Shown here piece after piece: positions 16,931 through 27,296 of a stretch of 64,000 nt of DNA. The position numbers and the translations under genes are program-made. The notes under the pieces are model-generated. The model was not told the DNA's origin and did no database searches. It saw only the letters and a list, made by a program, of their open reading frames with translations. Each line of letters begins with the position of its first letter. Position 1 is the first letter of the stretch. Source of the stretch: Spirosoma endbachense (GTDB taxonomy: Bacteria; Bacteroidota; Bacteroidia; Cytophagales; Spirosomataceae); NCBI RefSeq assembly GCF_010233585.1, contig NZ_CP045997.1, forward strand, positions 6,987,783 through 7,051,782, written 5' to 3'.

Positions 16931-19900
16931 CTATCTGATCAGCAGTACGGAACCTCGTTTTACGAGTTTTCCACGCTCCGGAAACGACTCACTTTTATAG
17001 ACAATAACGTAGGGATATAACATGGGCGGATAGAGATATCCTTTGTATGTTCCATCCCATTTCTGCTCAGGATTATTGGCAACAAAGATCACTTCGCCCC
17101 ATCGGTTATACACCCGGAGTTCATAGTCCGTTACGTAAGAGGAGAACACTTGCAGCAAATCATTGACTCCGTCGTTATTGGGCGTGAATGCTTCCGGAAC
17201 GTTCATCCTTGGCTCACACTTGTTGAGCGCCAGCGATGTACCAAGGGCTGTACAACCCTGTGGATCAGTCACTACTACCTGATACTGGCCCGCCCTGGTA
17301 ACGGTAATCGCTCGGGTAGTATCATTGCGGTTTAGCCATAAATAGCGTAATCCGGTAGACCCATTCGCAATAATCTGTGCCTTACCCTGATCGCCCTCAC
17401 AAAGTACAACCTCGCTAGGCAGTGAGAAAGCAGGTGCCGGCCGATCGGATACCTGGGTGCTACTACGGCCAACGCAGCCGGTTTGCGTATTGCGAACAAT
17501 CAGGCTGTATGAGCCGGGCTGGTTGACGATGATCGATGGCGACGACGCCCCGGTACTCCACTGGTATACATTACCCGGCTGTTGCGCATCTTCTGGTTGC
17601 AGCGTAACCGTTTGCCCAACGCATTTCAACTGGTTCGGACTTAATCGGGCAAATCCTGCGCTGTCAAGACCAACCTTGATGCTGTCTTCAATGGCTTTAC
17701 AACCATTGGCATCCGTCACCTGCACGTTGTATAAACCCTGCCCTGCCTTATCGAACACGGGCGTGTTTGCCACTTGATTGTTGTTCTGATCCAACCAGAT
17801 ATAGCTCACTCCTGTACCACCGGATATGTTCAAACTGATTGTACCGCTATTCGGTATGCTACACAGCGCGTCTTTAACAACGGGCGAAAGCGCTAACTGA
17901 TTGGCCGATGATTTTAGTGTAAACGCCGTATCCAGCTTACATTCATGGAGGGTGTCTGTTACGCTGATCTTATAACCACCCTCGGGTAGCCCGGTTTGCT
18001 GATTGGTTGTACCCGCCAGAACGGCACCATTTGAGCTCGTCCAGTCATACTGGTAGTCTCCGGCCGGGCTAGGTGTAAGTATGATCGATCCGTCAGCGGA
18101 TGTACAGGCTCTAGGCCCTGTTAGTGCTGCTGCTACTCTTAATTTCGGAAGTTCACTGACGCGAATCGTATCAGAGTTCTCACAAACGGCTCCGTCAATT
18201 GGGTCCGACTGTGCTGTTACCGTGTATGTACCTGCCTTTGATACTGAAATCGTTCGTGTATCGCCACCATTGCTCCACTGAAAACGTTTCCAGGTCTGTT
18301 GTGGAACGGTCAGGTTGACGGCCGTTCGGTAGCAGAATAATGTATCGGGTCCAAGATCGAGCGATGGTACTGGCCTTATCTGCACATCAATGGTATCGCT
18401 TTTGAAACACTCGCCGTTGGCCGCTAAACCGATTACATGATAAAAACCAGGCAAATCTAACTTCAGTGTTTTTTGTCGACTGACAACAGCCCCATTCACC
18501 ACCCAGACATATACCTTGGCCTGTACTTTCAGGTCCAGCGTCAGTCCTTTTTTGTTACATATTGCCGTATCGGCCCCAAATTTTATGTCAGGCGGTGTTT
18601 CAAGAATAGTGAGCGTATCGTAAATGATCGTATCCTTACAAATACCACCGGAACTCGTTCTTGTGACGATATGAAAACTTACCGGATAGTCGCCGGGTTG
18701 CTGGTAGGTATGCGTTTGGGGTTGCAGTGCGGTTGTGGAAACCGGAGCGCTGCCATCACCAAAAGTCCAGGTGTATGTTTCCTTTAACTTAGGACAGTTC
18801 GGGCTTCCCTGAAATACTGTTGGCTGCCGGGCGCAGGTGTCGGAATACGTGAAACCAGGTCCGCTCGACTGATCGTTGAAGTTGGCGACCAGGTTCGGTA
18901 ACCCTAATTGGCTCGTTTGCCCGCCCAACGTTTGCCCTACGGGATTAAATATGAGGCTATCGAGTAATCCTCCATTCGGATTTTCGATCGTTCCCAGCGA
19001 ACTACTGCCCTTGATTGCCACGTATATTCGCCCATCCGGCCCAATCTGAATGGACCCATACTGGCGGGTCGTACTGCTATCCACCACTGTTTTGGAGCCC
19101 GTTAAGAGCGAATCTTTCTGAGTCAGGTCATACTTTAAAATATATGATGCCCCTTTCAGGCTCCCATCCGAGTTCGTATCGGCCAGCATCGTTACATATA
19201 GGCTCTTTCCATCGGGCGAAAACTCGACACCGTATGCTTTGGGTGGGGCAGCCCCCAGATCAAGCGTTCGGTTAAAGGTCATTTTCCCCGTTGAATCGTT
19301 GAAGGTGTATAGATCGACCGAGTTTTTCGGCGGGCCGGGAATAACTACCGCCATAGGACGATCACCCTTATTGCCACCCGTCGTATCAGCCGGGCCAATC
19401 TTGATATACCCCTCAGCATTTGCCAGTGAATCTATGACCTGCCCACCTGTATAGGTTGTTACAATGGGATTTTCGCTGGTTGTCAGGTGCCGGATCTGGA
19501 ACGTATTGGTGCCATATTGCCGGGTAATGACCCAGTAGGTAGAGTCCCGATCGTTCCGAACCGATGCCGACTGTTCCGTACCTTTATTCGATAATGGTAT
19601 GTTCTTCTCGACAATAGCGCCTTTACCAGCATTCTGACGCATATCAACAACGCTGTAGGTCAGTGTTTTCTGCCCACGTATCTCAGAGGTTGTGTATACG
19701 TAGTAGAGGTACTCACACCCACGGCAGGTAGGTTTAGGCACAATCAGGGCCGATTGCGTAGAGTTTTTATTACCATCCAGCGGAATCTGCACGGCCGTTG
19801 TATCACCCGGCACGAGCGACTTCATCGGTTTGCCGTCTTTGTCATAGATTGTTATCCCATCGGTATAGAATAACAGAATACCTTTTGAATTGGCAATAGA

Positions 19901-20605
19901 CGATGAACCTTCAATCGTATTCAATTTACCGTCCGTAATCGGCTTAGGAGACCCGCCCCCGCTAAAGTCAAGTCCGGCATTTCCACCAAAATACCATTTA
20001 ACCCCCTGCGACTCTTTTTTCTCTCCGCAGACATCGACATTAATACGATCCTGATAGGTACACTGCGTTCTTGGATCAATTACTTCTATTGAGTAACATC
20101 CTGAACTATCAACCTGAATACTTTGAGTTGTGTCTCCTTTCGGGTACCACAGGTAATTGTAGTTAGGTTGCGTACTACCCGCATACGGGTCAAGTGTAAT
20201 CGTTTCGCCTTTACAGATGGTTGTATCAGTCCGCCAGTTCTGAAAAGCCTGAGGCCGGTTATATACCTGAAGACTTTTTGATACTGTCTGTGTAACACCA
20301 TTGACTGTTCGGGTCAGCGTAACGGTATATCTCCCCGCTGTCTGATAGACATGTTGCTCAACTGAATCTTTTTGTGTCGTAGCTGTACCGCCATCACCAA
20401 AATTCCACACGCGGGTCGTTACACCCGTTAATACACTATCTGTAAATACGACAGAATCGGCTTTACATTCTACATCAGGCACGCAGGTTTTACCACTGAT
20501 TTTAAAACCGGTAGTTGTCTGCGCCCAGGCTGTAGTACGCCCTGCCAGCAAGAGTAGCATGGCCCCAAACCAAATGAAACTGAGACGGCCAATATAAGTT
20601 ACCAT
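16931..20605 (-). CDS. Large secreted PKD-domain protein with T9SS type B sorting domain
   Basis: 1,224 residues. A signal peptide (about 1-28) is followed by a PKD domain (about 45-115; WNFGDGGTATT), a region resembling WD-like or beta-propeller repeats (about 195-580), a second PKD domain (about 605-690; WTFGDGSAPV), and several Ig/SprB-like repeats ending in aromatic-rich strands. The last 90 residues are the gliding motility-associated C-terminal domain (NVPEAFTPNNDGVND; YNRWGEVIF; WDGTYKG; YPYVIVYK), a type B signal for type IX secretion. It is therefore probably secreted or attached to the cell surface, perhaps in adhesion or gliding. It is divergent from a PorP/SprF gene, its likely outer-membrane partner. 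Confidence 0.94.
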   Translation of the reverse strand: MVTYIGRLSFIWFGAMLLLLAGRTTAWAQTTTGFKISGKTCVPDVECKADSVVFTDSVLTGVTTRVWNFGDGGTATTQKDSVEQHVYQTAGRYTVTLTRTVNGVTQTVSKSLQVYNRPQAFQNWRTDTTICKGETITLDPYAGSTQPNYNYLWYPKGDTTQSIQVDSSGCYSIEVIDPRTQCTYQDRINVDVCGEKKESQGVKWYFGGNAGLDFSGGGSPKPITDGKLNTIEGSSSIANSKGILLFYTDGITIYDKDGKPMKSLVPGDTTAVQIPLDGNKNSTQSALIVPKPTCRGCEYLYYVYTTSEIRGQKTLTYSVVDMRQNAGKGAIVEKNIPLSNKGTEQSASVRNDRDSTYWVITRQYGTNTFQIRHLTTSENPIVTTYTGGQVIDSLANAEGYIKIGPADTTGGNKGDRPMAVVIPGPPKNSVDLYTFNDSTGKMTFNRTLDLGAAPPKAYGVEFSPDGKSLYVTMLADTNSDGSLKGASYILKYDLTQKDSLLTGSKTVVDSSTTRQYGSIQIGPDGRIYVAIKGSSSLGTIENPNGGLLDSLIFNPVGQTLGGQTSQLGLPNLVANFNDQSSGPGFTYSDTCARQPTVFQGSPNCPKLKETYTWTFGDGSAPVSTTALQPQTHTYQQPGDYPVSFHIVTRTSSGGICKDTIIYDTLTILETPPDIKFGADTAICNKKGLTLDLKVQAKVYVWVVNGAVVSRQKTLKLDLPGFYHVIGLAANGECFKSDTIDVQIRPVPSLDLGPDTLFCYRTAVNLTVPQQTWKRFQWSNGGDTRTISVSKAGTYTVTAQSDPIDGAVCENSDTIRVSELPKLRVAAALTGPRACTSADGSIILTPSPAGDYQYDWTSSNGAVLAGTTNQQTGLPEGGYKISVTDTLHECKLDTAFTLKSSANQLALSPVVKDALCSIPNSGTISLNISGGTGVSYIWLDQNNNQVANTPVFDKAGQGLYNVQVTDANGCKAIEDSIKVGLDSAGFARLSPNQLKCVGQTVTLQPEDAQQPGNVYQWSTGASSPSIIVNQPGSYSLIVRNTQTGCVGRSSTQVSDRPAPAFSLPSEVVLCEGDQGKAQIIANGSTGLRYLWLNRNDTTRAITVTRAGQYQVVVTDPQGCTALGTSLALNKCEPRMNVPEAFTPNNDGVNDLLQVFSSYVTDYELRVYNRWGEVIFVANNPEQKWDGTYKGYLYPPMLYPYVIVYKSESFPERGKLVKRGSVLLIR

Positions 20606-20840
20606 GAAAAAACGCTGAATAAGCCCACCTGCACAAATTCATCCCCTGGCATAACAGACAACGGGGGCATTACGTTAGTATAAACGAAGTCGCTTCGTTA
20701 AAATTTTATCGTCTTATAACCGTTAAAATCGGCAGGAACTAAGCTAATTTTATCGGTTATTTATGTTCTCTAATACTCTTTTTTCATTTGGAATGTTGCA
20801 ACCGCGAAGTTGGCCCAGTCTTTGCCCTTATATCGCAGCT

Positions 20841-21872
20841 ATGAGTAAGAAATACGTATTGGCGGTTTTGGCGTTGGCTTTCAGCCAACTGGCCTTCGCG
20901 CAGGATCCGCAGTTCACCCAGTTTTATGCCGCTCCTCTTTATCTGAACCCCGCTTTTGCCGGTTCAGCCTTGGCACCACGCATTACGGCTAATTACCGAA
21001 ATCAATGGCCCGCCATTACCAACTATGTGACCACAATGGTTGGTCTGGACCATTATTTCGACCGATTTAATAGCGGTGTAGGCCTTTTAATTCAGAATGA
21101 TAATCAGGGTCAAGGTAGGATTCAATCTACCGAAATAGGGTTGCAATACTCATACCAGCTTCAGGTCAGTGAATCGTCTTTTGTTCGATTTGGCCTACAG
21201 GGGTCGTATGTTAATCGGAATGTTAACTATTTTGGCTTAACGACTGGCGATCAGTTTACTGACCAGGGTTTTATCAGCGGTAGCGTTTCGCAGGACCCTA
21301 CTTTACTGGCAGGATCACCTAAAAATAAATATCTTGATTTTTCGACCGGCGCGTTATTCTACTCAGACTGGTTCTGGGTCGGTGCAGCGGCTCACCATAT
21401 CAACCGGCCTGACCAGGGATTTTTTGTCAGTGGACAGAATCGCCTGCCTATAAAAGGGAGCTTTCAGGCTGGATTACGCATTCCTCTGGGTGGTTTTACC
21501 GGGCTAGCCGATGAACAGGATCGCGAAATCAGTTTCTCGCCCGTTATCCTCTACAAATTTCAGGGTAAATACGACCAGCTGGATATTGGTGCCTACCTAA
21601 CCTACTCGCCTTTAACGATAGGGGCCTATTATCGGGGTATTCCGTTCAAGCGATACGAACAAACCATCAATAACCACGATGCGGTGGCACTGCTGGCTGG
21701 CTGGCGCATGGAAAAGTTTTCGATTGGTTATAGCTACGATTTCACCGTTTCGACGCTTGGCAATAGCGGTGGCTCACACGAATTATCGCTGTCCTACATC
21801 TTCGAAAAGCCAGAAGGTCGCCGGTCGGGTGTCAGAAAACGGGATAAAAAGCTTCCCTGTCCGAAATTTTAA
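20841..21872 (+). CDS. PorP/SprF-family type IX secretion membrane protein
   Basis: About 343 residues from the ATG at 20841. Signal peptide (MSKKYVLAVLALAFSQLAFA), then the family opening AQDPQFTQFYAAPLYLNPAFAGS and an outer-membrane beta-barrel with alternating aromatic strands. PorP/SprF-like proteins pair with T9SS type B cargo proteins and help to anchor or export them. Its divergent neighbour at 16931-20605 is such a cargo. A longer frame from 20763 adds 26 residues before the signal peptide and is not preferred. Confidence 0.93.
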   Translation: MSKKYVLAVLALAFSQLAFAQDPQFTQFYAAPLYLNPAFAGSALAPRITANYRNQWPAITNYVTTMVGLDHYFDRFNSGVGLLIQNDNQGQGRIQSTEIGLQYSYQLQVSESSFVRFGLQGSYVNRNVNYFGLTTGDQFTDQGFISGSVSQDPTLLAGSPKNKYLDFSTGALFYSDWFWVGAAAHHINRPDQGFFVSGQNRLPIKGSFQAGLRIPLGGFTGLADEQDREISFSPVILYKFQGKYDQLDIGAYLTYSPLTIGAYYRGIPFKRYEQTINNHDAVALLAGWRMEKFSIGYSYDFTVSTLGNSGGSHELSLSYIFEKPEGRRSGVRKRDKKLPCPKF

Positions 21873-21981
21873 TAGGTGGGCAATTGAGTTACCAGGTCAA
21901 TTCGCGTAACGGGCTAATTCGTTCCTGAATAATCAGTTGATCGTCCCTGCTTATTAATTTCTTAGTTACTCATTTACCAAC

Positions 21982-23223
21982 CTACCCCAAATCTTTCACA
22001 ACTAGCTGCACAGTGTAGCGGCTTTTTTGTTCCAGCAGCAGCTTTTTGTTGACCAGTACCCGGTCAATGGTACTCTGGTCATAGTAGCGAATGGTGATCA
22101 GTTCTAAACCATCGTTGTAGCTGACCCGGAAATCCTGTCTTAACTGACCCAGCAGTTCAGGAATACGGTCCTGATTATTATCAACGACGACCGAAAAGCT
22201 GATTGCCGTATTCTGCATAAGGTTGATTTTAATGCCTGCCTGAGCAAACCGCCCAAAAATTCGACTCAGATTATCTTCTGCGATGAACGAAAAATCATTG
22301 GGATGTAATGAAATCAGAACCTGATTGATCTTAAAAATAAATGATGGAATCAACAGGTGGCGCTCGTAATGACCAATAACCGTTCCGGGTGCATCGGGCT
22401 TTACGAACGACCGTACGTATAATGGGATGCCTTTGTTCTGTAAAGGCTTGATGGTTTTAGGGTGAATAACCGTAGCACCGTAGTAAGCCAGTTCAATAGC
22501 ATCCTGATAGGTTATCTTTTCTAATAAAACAGTCTGATCAAACCATTTAGGATCGGCATTCAGAACGCCGGGCACATCCTTCCAGATCGTAACGCTTTCG
22601 GCGTTGAGGCAATAGGCAAAAATGGCGGCCGTATAATCCGAACCTTCACGCCCAAGCGTAGTTGTCCGACCATCGGGTGACTGGCCGATGAACCCTTGTG
22701 TTACCGTTACAGCAGCTGTGGTTACGGTATTATTTATACGTCGATTTGTTTCCTCCCAGTCTACCCGCCCCTCCCGAAATGTTACATCAGTAGCAATCAG
22801 CTGGCGGGCATCCGTCCAGCGGGTTGCTATGCCTGTATTGGCTAAATAAGCCGCCACAATCTGGGTCGACATGATTTCACCCAACGAAACAATCTGGTCA
22901 TAAACTTCGTCATACAGACCAGTGAAAGGCTGTTTTAGGTAAGCTTCCAGGGTTTCAAGGGTTTGATAGACGCTGGTGAAATTACCCGTTAGCCCATGTA
23001 TAATGCTCTCGTGGTAGGAGCGAATCGTTTGCAGTCGAGCCTGAATTTGGCCGGGCCTGGGGTTTATATAAGCACGCACCAGGTCTTCAAGTGCATTTGT
23101 CGTTTTTCCCATAGCCGACACGACTACTACAGCGTTTTTTCCCTGTGTCCGAACGATTTCGGCCAGATTCTGCACACCTGCTGCGTCTTTTACCGATGCT
23201 CCACCAAACTTGAATACTTTCAT
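21982..23223 (-). CDS. lysC: Aspartate kinase
   Basis: 413 residues, monofunctional. The N-terminal amino-acid kinase domain has KFGGASV (5-11), GREGSDYTAA in the substrate-binding region and a WKDVPGVLNADPK motif. Two ACT domains at the C-terminus (from about 285) are the usual site of feedback inhibition. It makes aspartyl phosphate, the first step to lysine, threonine and methionine. No homoserine dehydrogenase is fused. It is preceded (on the minus strand) by dxs and a hairpin at 23239-23289. The symbol is by function; the isoform cannot be told from sequence. Confidence 0.93.
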   Translation of the reverse strand: MKVFKFGGASVKDAAGVQNLAEIVRTQGKNAVVVVSAMGKTTNALEDLVRAYINPRPGQIQARLQTIRSYHESIIHGLTGNFTSVYQTLETLEAYLKQPFTGLYDEVYDQIVSLGEIMSTQIVAAYLANTGIATRWTDARQLIATDVTFREGRVDWEETNRRINNTVTTAAVTVTQGFIGQSPDGRTTTLGREGSDYTAAIFAYCLNAESVTIWKDVPGVLNADPKWFDQTVLLEKITYQDAIELAYYGATVIHPKTIKPLQNKGIPLYVRSFVKPDAPGTVIGHYERHLLIPSFIFKINQVLISLHPNDFSFIAEDNLSRIFGRFAQAGIKINLMQNTAISFSVVVDNNQDRIPELLGQLRQDFRVSYNDGLELITIRYYDQSTIDRVLVNKKLLLEQKSRYTVQLVVKDLG

Positions 23224-23238
23224 ATTGAAATAAAAAAA

Positions 23239-23289
23239 CAGGATTACAGAGTCAACAAGATTTGTGATCCTGTTAATTCTGTAATCCTG
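23239..23289. repeat. Imperfect hairpin between dxs and lysC
   Basis: Outer arms CAGGATTACAGA (23239-23250) and TCTGTAATCCTG (23278-23289) are perfect. An inner ATCCTGTT resembles the outer arm, making a nested repeat. The form recalls dispersed palindromes found in Cytophagales intergenic regions, but I cannot confirm multiple copies. It may end or attenuate transcription between two minus-strand genes. Confidence 0.6.
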
Positions 23290-23303
23290 CTAAAAAATTA
23301 GTT

Positions 23304-25238
23304 TTAAACCGTTACTGAACGCCCAGTGAAGAGCAATTCGCGGACGGCATCAGCAATACCCTGTGGATCGAACCCACATTCATGGTGAAGCTCTCTCTGT
23401 TCGCCATGCTCAATTACTGCGTCAGGAATACCTAATCGCTTAACACGGGCCATATAGCCATGATTAGCCATAAATTCGAGGACAGCGCTACCAAACCCTC
23501 CCATAATACAGCCATCTTCAACGGTAAGTACCCGATCGAAACGGCCGAAAATCTGATGAAGAAGCTCTTCATCGAGCGGTTTCACGTAGCGCATATCAAA
23601 ATGAGCAGGCCGAATTCCTTCTTTAGCCAGCATTGTGGCGGCTTCAACGGCATAATTGCCGATGTGGCCAATTGTTAGAATAGCAACATCTTCACCATCG
23701 GAAACCATTCTGCCTTTACCGACCACTTGTTTTTCAAGCGGTGTGCGCCAGTTCGACATAACACCTTCACCCCGTGGATACCGGATTGTGAAGGCCCGCT
23801 TGCCTTGCTGTATTTCGTCGGACTGTGCGGTGTACATCATATTGCGAAGCTCCTGCTCATTCATCGGCGACGCAACAATCATATTAGGTATGCAGCGCAT
23901 AAAAGCCAGGTCATAGGCTCCGTGGTGTGTTGGCCCATCGGCTCCCGCAAAACCGGCCCGGTCGAGGCAGAAAACTACGGGCAGTTCCTGAATACACACA
24001 TCATGGATGACCTGATCATAAGCCCGCTGCATGAACGTCGAGTAGATGTTGCAGAACACCACTTCACCCTGCGTAGCCATTCCGGCCGAGAACGTAACGG
24101 CATGCTGCTCGGCAATCCCGACGTCGAAGGCTCGCTTAGGCATGGCCTTCATCATAATGTTCATCGATGAACCAGAAGGCATGGCGGGTGTTACGCCCAC
24201 AATACGCGGGTTTTGCTCGGCCAGTTCAACTAGCGTATTCCCGAAAACGTCCTGATATTTTGGCGGTTGGGGCGTATCATAGATTTTTTTCTGAATGACC
24301 CCAGTCACTTTATCGAACAGGCCCGGTGCGTGCCATTTGGTCTGGTCTTTCTCAGCCGGTGCGTAGCCCTTACCTTTCACCGTAAGAACGTGCAGTAATT
24401 TAGGGCCAGGAATATTTTTGAGGTCGTCCAGTACGCTCACCAGATGATCGATATCATGGCCGTCGATTGGACCAAAATAGCGTAGGTTCAGCGATTCGAA
24501 CAGATTGCTCTGATCCAGCAGCGACGATTTAATACCAGACTCGACTTTAGATACGATTTCCTGCGCGCTCTTGCCAAACTTGCTCATTTTACCGAGCAGG
24601 TTCCAGACTTCGTCTTTCACCTTGTTGTAGGTCTGCGACGTCGTAATATCGGTCAGGTACTCCCGCAGAGCCCCAACGTTGGGGTCGATGCTCATGCAGT
24701 TATCGTTCAGCACGATGAGCAGGTTACTGTCTGTTGCTCCGGCATGGTTCATGCCTTCGAATGCTTCGCCAGCGGTCATAGCGCCATCGCCGATAACGGC
24801 AATGTGGTTACGCTGTGGTTTTCCCTGAAGCTGCGACGCAACAGCCATACCCAAAGCGGCCGAAATCGAGGTAGACGAATGACCTACACCAAATGAATCA
24901 TATTGGCTTTCTTTTCGCTTCGGAAAGCCTGAAAGACCTTTATAGAATCGATTGGTATGAAAACGGTCGCGCCGACCGGTAAGAATTTTATGACCGTAGG
25001 CCTGATGCCCTACATCCCAGACCAATTGGTCGTCGGGGGTGTTAAAGACGTAGTGTAACGCTACTGTCAGTTCCACAACACCGAGGCTGGCGCCAAAGTG
25101 GCCGCCATATACCGAAACATCATCGATAATAAATTGGCGGAGTTCGTCGGCAAGCTGGGGCAGGCGGGATTTATCGAGTTTACGAAGATCGTCAGGCGTA
25201 TTGATGGTGGCCAGAAGACTGCCAGGGGTAATCAGCAT
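23304..25238 (-). CDS. dxs: 1-deoxy-D-xylulose-5-phosphate synthase
   Basis: 644 residues, normal length. Thiamine-diphosphate motif GDGAMTAGEAFEGMNHAG, VLNDNCMSIDPNVG, transketolase pyrimidine domain with DVGIAEQHAVTF, and a C-terminal domain with GFGSAVLEF. It condenses pyruvate and glyceraldehyde-3-phosphate, the first step of the MEP route to isoprenoids. A polyprenyl synthase gene lies about 11 kb away (35848-36819). Transcribed on the minus strand ahead of lysC. Confidence 0.98.
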   Translation of the reverse strand: MLITPGSLLATINTPDDLRKLDKSRLPQLADELRQFIIDDVSVYGGHFGASLGVVELTVALHYVFNTPDDQLVWDVGHQAYGHKILTGRRDRFHTNRFYKGLSGFPKRKESQYDSFGVGHSSTSISAALGMAVASQLQGKPQRNHIAVIGDGAMTAGEAFEGMNHAGATDSNLLIVLNDNCMSIDPNVGALREYLTDITTSQTYNKVKDEVWNLLGKMSKFGKSAQEIVSKVESGIKSSLLDQSNLFESLNLRYFGPIDGHDIDHLVSVLDDLKNIPGPKLLHVLTVKGKGYAPAEKDQTKWHAPGLFDKVTGVIQKKIYDTPQPPKYQDVFGNTLVELAEQNPRIVGVTPAMPSGSSMNIMMKAMPKRAFDVGIAEQHAVTFSAGMATQGEVVFCNIYSTFMQRAYDQVIHDVCIQELPVVFCLDRAGFAGADGPTHHGAYDLAFMRCIPNMIVASPMNEQELRNMMYTAQSDEIQQGKRAFTIRYPRGEGVMSNWRTPLEKQVVGKGRMVSDGEDVAILTIGHIGNYAVEAATMLAKEGIRPAHFDMRYVKPLDEELLHQIFGRFDRVLTVEDGCIMGGFGSAVLEFMANHGYMARVKRLGIPDAVIEHGEQRELHHECGFDPQGIADAVRELLFTGRSVTV

Positions 25239-25552
25239 GGTAGGTAGCAGAAAAGCGTCTGTATCACAATAACAAACGTATAGAATGCAATGTTTCCTTC
25301 GGCGGTTGACCCGGTAATTCAGGGAGCGAAGGTAATTTATTTTTATTAGATTTATAAATAATCTAAGCCCCCGGTCGCCTGAACATATACGCAGACGGTG
25401 GGAGCTTAGATTTTGAAAAGATTCAGGTTTGCTGATAGCTATCTTTCGACCTAAACTATATTCGTTAAATCATAAACTGAATCTCAATTTACAGTTTTTG
25501 ATTCAGGCTTACTTTGCTACTGGAACAGGCTAAAATTTAGTAACCGGTGAAA
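25239..25552. other. Intergenic region with an imperfect hairpin
   Basis: About 314 bases between dxs and the end of a rhomboid gene, both minus strand. It holds AATCTAAGC (25360-25368) and GCTTAGATT (25404-25412) as outer arms, with partly pairing CCCC-GGT/ACGGTGGG inside. This is a plausible terminator for the upstream mutL-rhomboid group. The rest should carry the dxs promoter; no clear boxes were seen. Confidence 0.5.
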
Positions 25553-26476
25553 TTAATTCCGCTGGCTGGCTCTGAATAGCTTTTGTTTCTCTTCGCGGGT
25601 TAGGCTTTCATAACCCGATCGAGAAATTTTATCCAGGATCATATCTACTTCATCCTGGTCGGGTGTTGAAATAGCTGTTGCCGATGTGCTGGTCGATGCA
25701 TAAACACTACCCTGTGCACTGGCGCTGCTACGCTGCCGATAGGACACCTTCACGGCCGGTTTTGGTTTAAACAAATTGCTCCATCCATCGACTAACCAGT
25801 AAATAGGACGACCCAGATCAGTACCATTCTGAAGCAGTTTCACGTAGAAAAAGCCCATTAAGGCTCCGCCCAGGTGAGCAATATTACCACCCGCATTTGG
25901 TCCTACCGATTGCGCAAACGATAAAACGACGAAGAAGAAAACGATATATTTAATCCGGACAGGTCCGAAGAAAAGCAGGTGAAATGTGTAGTTAGGCAGC
26001 AGGGTGGCGGCACCAACCGCTACAGACAAAGCCGCAGCCGACGCACCCAGCATTTGTGATCCAGCCAGTTGGTTCTGAAAATAAGGCACCAGATTATACA
26101 TAGCCAGATAAAACAGCCCACCAGCAATGCCCCCCATAATGTACAGCCCTACTAACCGACGGCTACCTAAATATTCGTCGATTAACCGGCCAAACCAGTA
26201 TAGAAACAGCATATTGAAAAGAATATGGAAAATCTCTTCATGTGCGAAAATATGGGTCATCAACGTCCAGGGCCTATGGAGGAACCCAGTGATCGAGGCC
26301 GGAATAGCCAGATTATCAATGACAAGACCATAAATAGTTGTCGCACTCAGCAAATGCGACGCTACATATAAGGTGACCACGGCCAGATACACGACTGTAT
26401 TGACCAGTATCAATTGCACCAACGTGTTGTTGGGCTTGCTGAATTCGCTCCGAAAGTCATCGAACAACCCGCTCAT
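25553..26476 (-). CDS. Rhomboid-family intramembrane serine protease
   Basis: About 307 residues from the ATG at 26476 (a GTG at 26479 overlaps the previous stop and is an alternative). Six transmembrane segments; catalytic Ser in LGASAAA (GASA instead of the usual GxSG), catalytic His in IAHLGGALMGF. The C-terminal 80 residues are cytoplasmic and serine-rich. It follows another rhomboid gene in the same operon: the previous TAG stop (26479-26481) lies 2 bases before this ATG. Substrates unknown. Confidence 0.9.
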   Translation of the reverse strand: MSGLFDDFRSEFSKPNNTLVQLILVNTVVYLAVVTLYVASHLLSATTIYGLVIDNLAIPASITGFLHRPWTLMTHIFAHEEIFHILFNMLFLYWFGRLIDEYLGSRRLVGLYIMGGIAGGLFYLAMYNLVPYFQNQLAGSQMLGASAAALSVAVGAATLLPNYTFHLLFFGPVRIKYIVFFFVVLSFAQSVGPNAGGNIAHLGGALMGFFYVKLLQNGTDLGRPIYWLVDGWSNLFKPKPAVKVSYRQRSSASAQGSVYASTSTSATAISTPDQDEVDMILDKISRSGYESLTREEKQKLFRASQRN

Positions 26477-26478
26477 CA

Positions 26479-27258
26479 CTAATAAAAAGTTTTCCGCTGT
26501 GAATTCCAGTATTTCACTAATATAAATGCAAACAACATGCCGCCAATATGAGCAAAATGGGCTACGTTGTCAGCTTGCGCCCGATAGACGCCGGAGTAGA
26601 TTTCGTAGGCCCCGTAAAATATAACGAGGTACTTTGCTTTAATCGGTATAGGTGGAAACAATAAAAATAACTGAGTGTTCGGAAACAATAAACCAAATGC
26701 CATAATCACGCCAAAAATCGCGCCCGATGCACCTACCATCGGCTCGTTGACCTGATTCGTAAAAATCTGGTTCACAATAGCCAGGCTGTCCTGAATATTT
26801 TTAGAATCGTGTGGATAACTCTTGAATTTCTCAATAAACGGCACTAACCGATCATAATAGGAACTGGCATGTTGATCTACAAACGCCGAAAACGCGTCGA
26901 AACCAGGACTATGCTGGTAATTCTGAACGGTTTCATATACGCTTTGCATCTCAAAATAGTTTACTCCTGAAAACAAAAATGCGGCTCCCAGCCCCGTAAA
27001 AAAGTAAAAGAACGTAAACCGACGCGGTCCCCAGAATTGTTCAAGCATTGGGCCAAATACAATTAACCCAATCATATTACTAAACAAATGGCCAAAACCA
27101 CCATGTAAAAACATGTGGGTAAGCAACTGAATCGGATTAAACTGCTCAGACAGAAACGAATGCAACCCAAATTGCTCAATTACACTGTCATTTGTAACAA
27201 AAAAAACCAATACGTTGAGAATCAGTATAACTCGAACAACTGGGGTAAAAGAAAACAT
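26479..27258 (-). CDS. Rhomboid-family intramembrane serine protease
   Basis: 259 residues with six hydrophobic segments. Catalytic Ser in VGASGAIFGV (standard GxSG), catalytic His in FAHIGGMLFAF, and HMFLHGGFGHLFSNM near the N-terminus as in active rhomboids. There is an insert between helices 2 and 4 (about 105-165) rich in charged and aromatic residues, longer than in E. coli GlpG. It lies between mutL (38 bases upstream) and the second rhomboid gene (start 2 bases after this stop). Substrates unknown. Confidence 0.94.
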   Translation of the reverse strand: MFSFTPVVRVILILNVLVFFVTNDSVIEQFGLHSFLSEQFNPIQLLTHMFLHGGFGHLFSNMIGLIVFGPMLEQFWGPRRFTFFYFFTGLGAAFLFSGVNYFEMQSVYETVQNYQHSPGFDAFSAFVDQHASSYYDRLVPFIEKFKSYPHDSKNIQDSLAIVNQIFTNQVNEPMVGASGAIFGVIMAFGLLFPNTQLFLLFPPIPIKAKYLVIFYGAYEIYSGVYRAQADNVAHFAHIGGMLFAFILVKYWNSQRKTFY

Positions 27259-27296
27259 CGCTTCAGATTTTACAATTTACTTCTTTAACTGATTTC

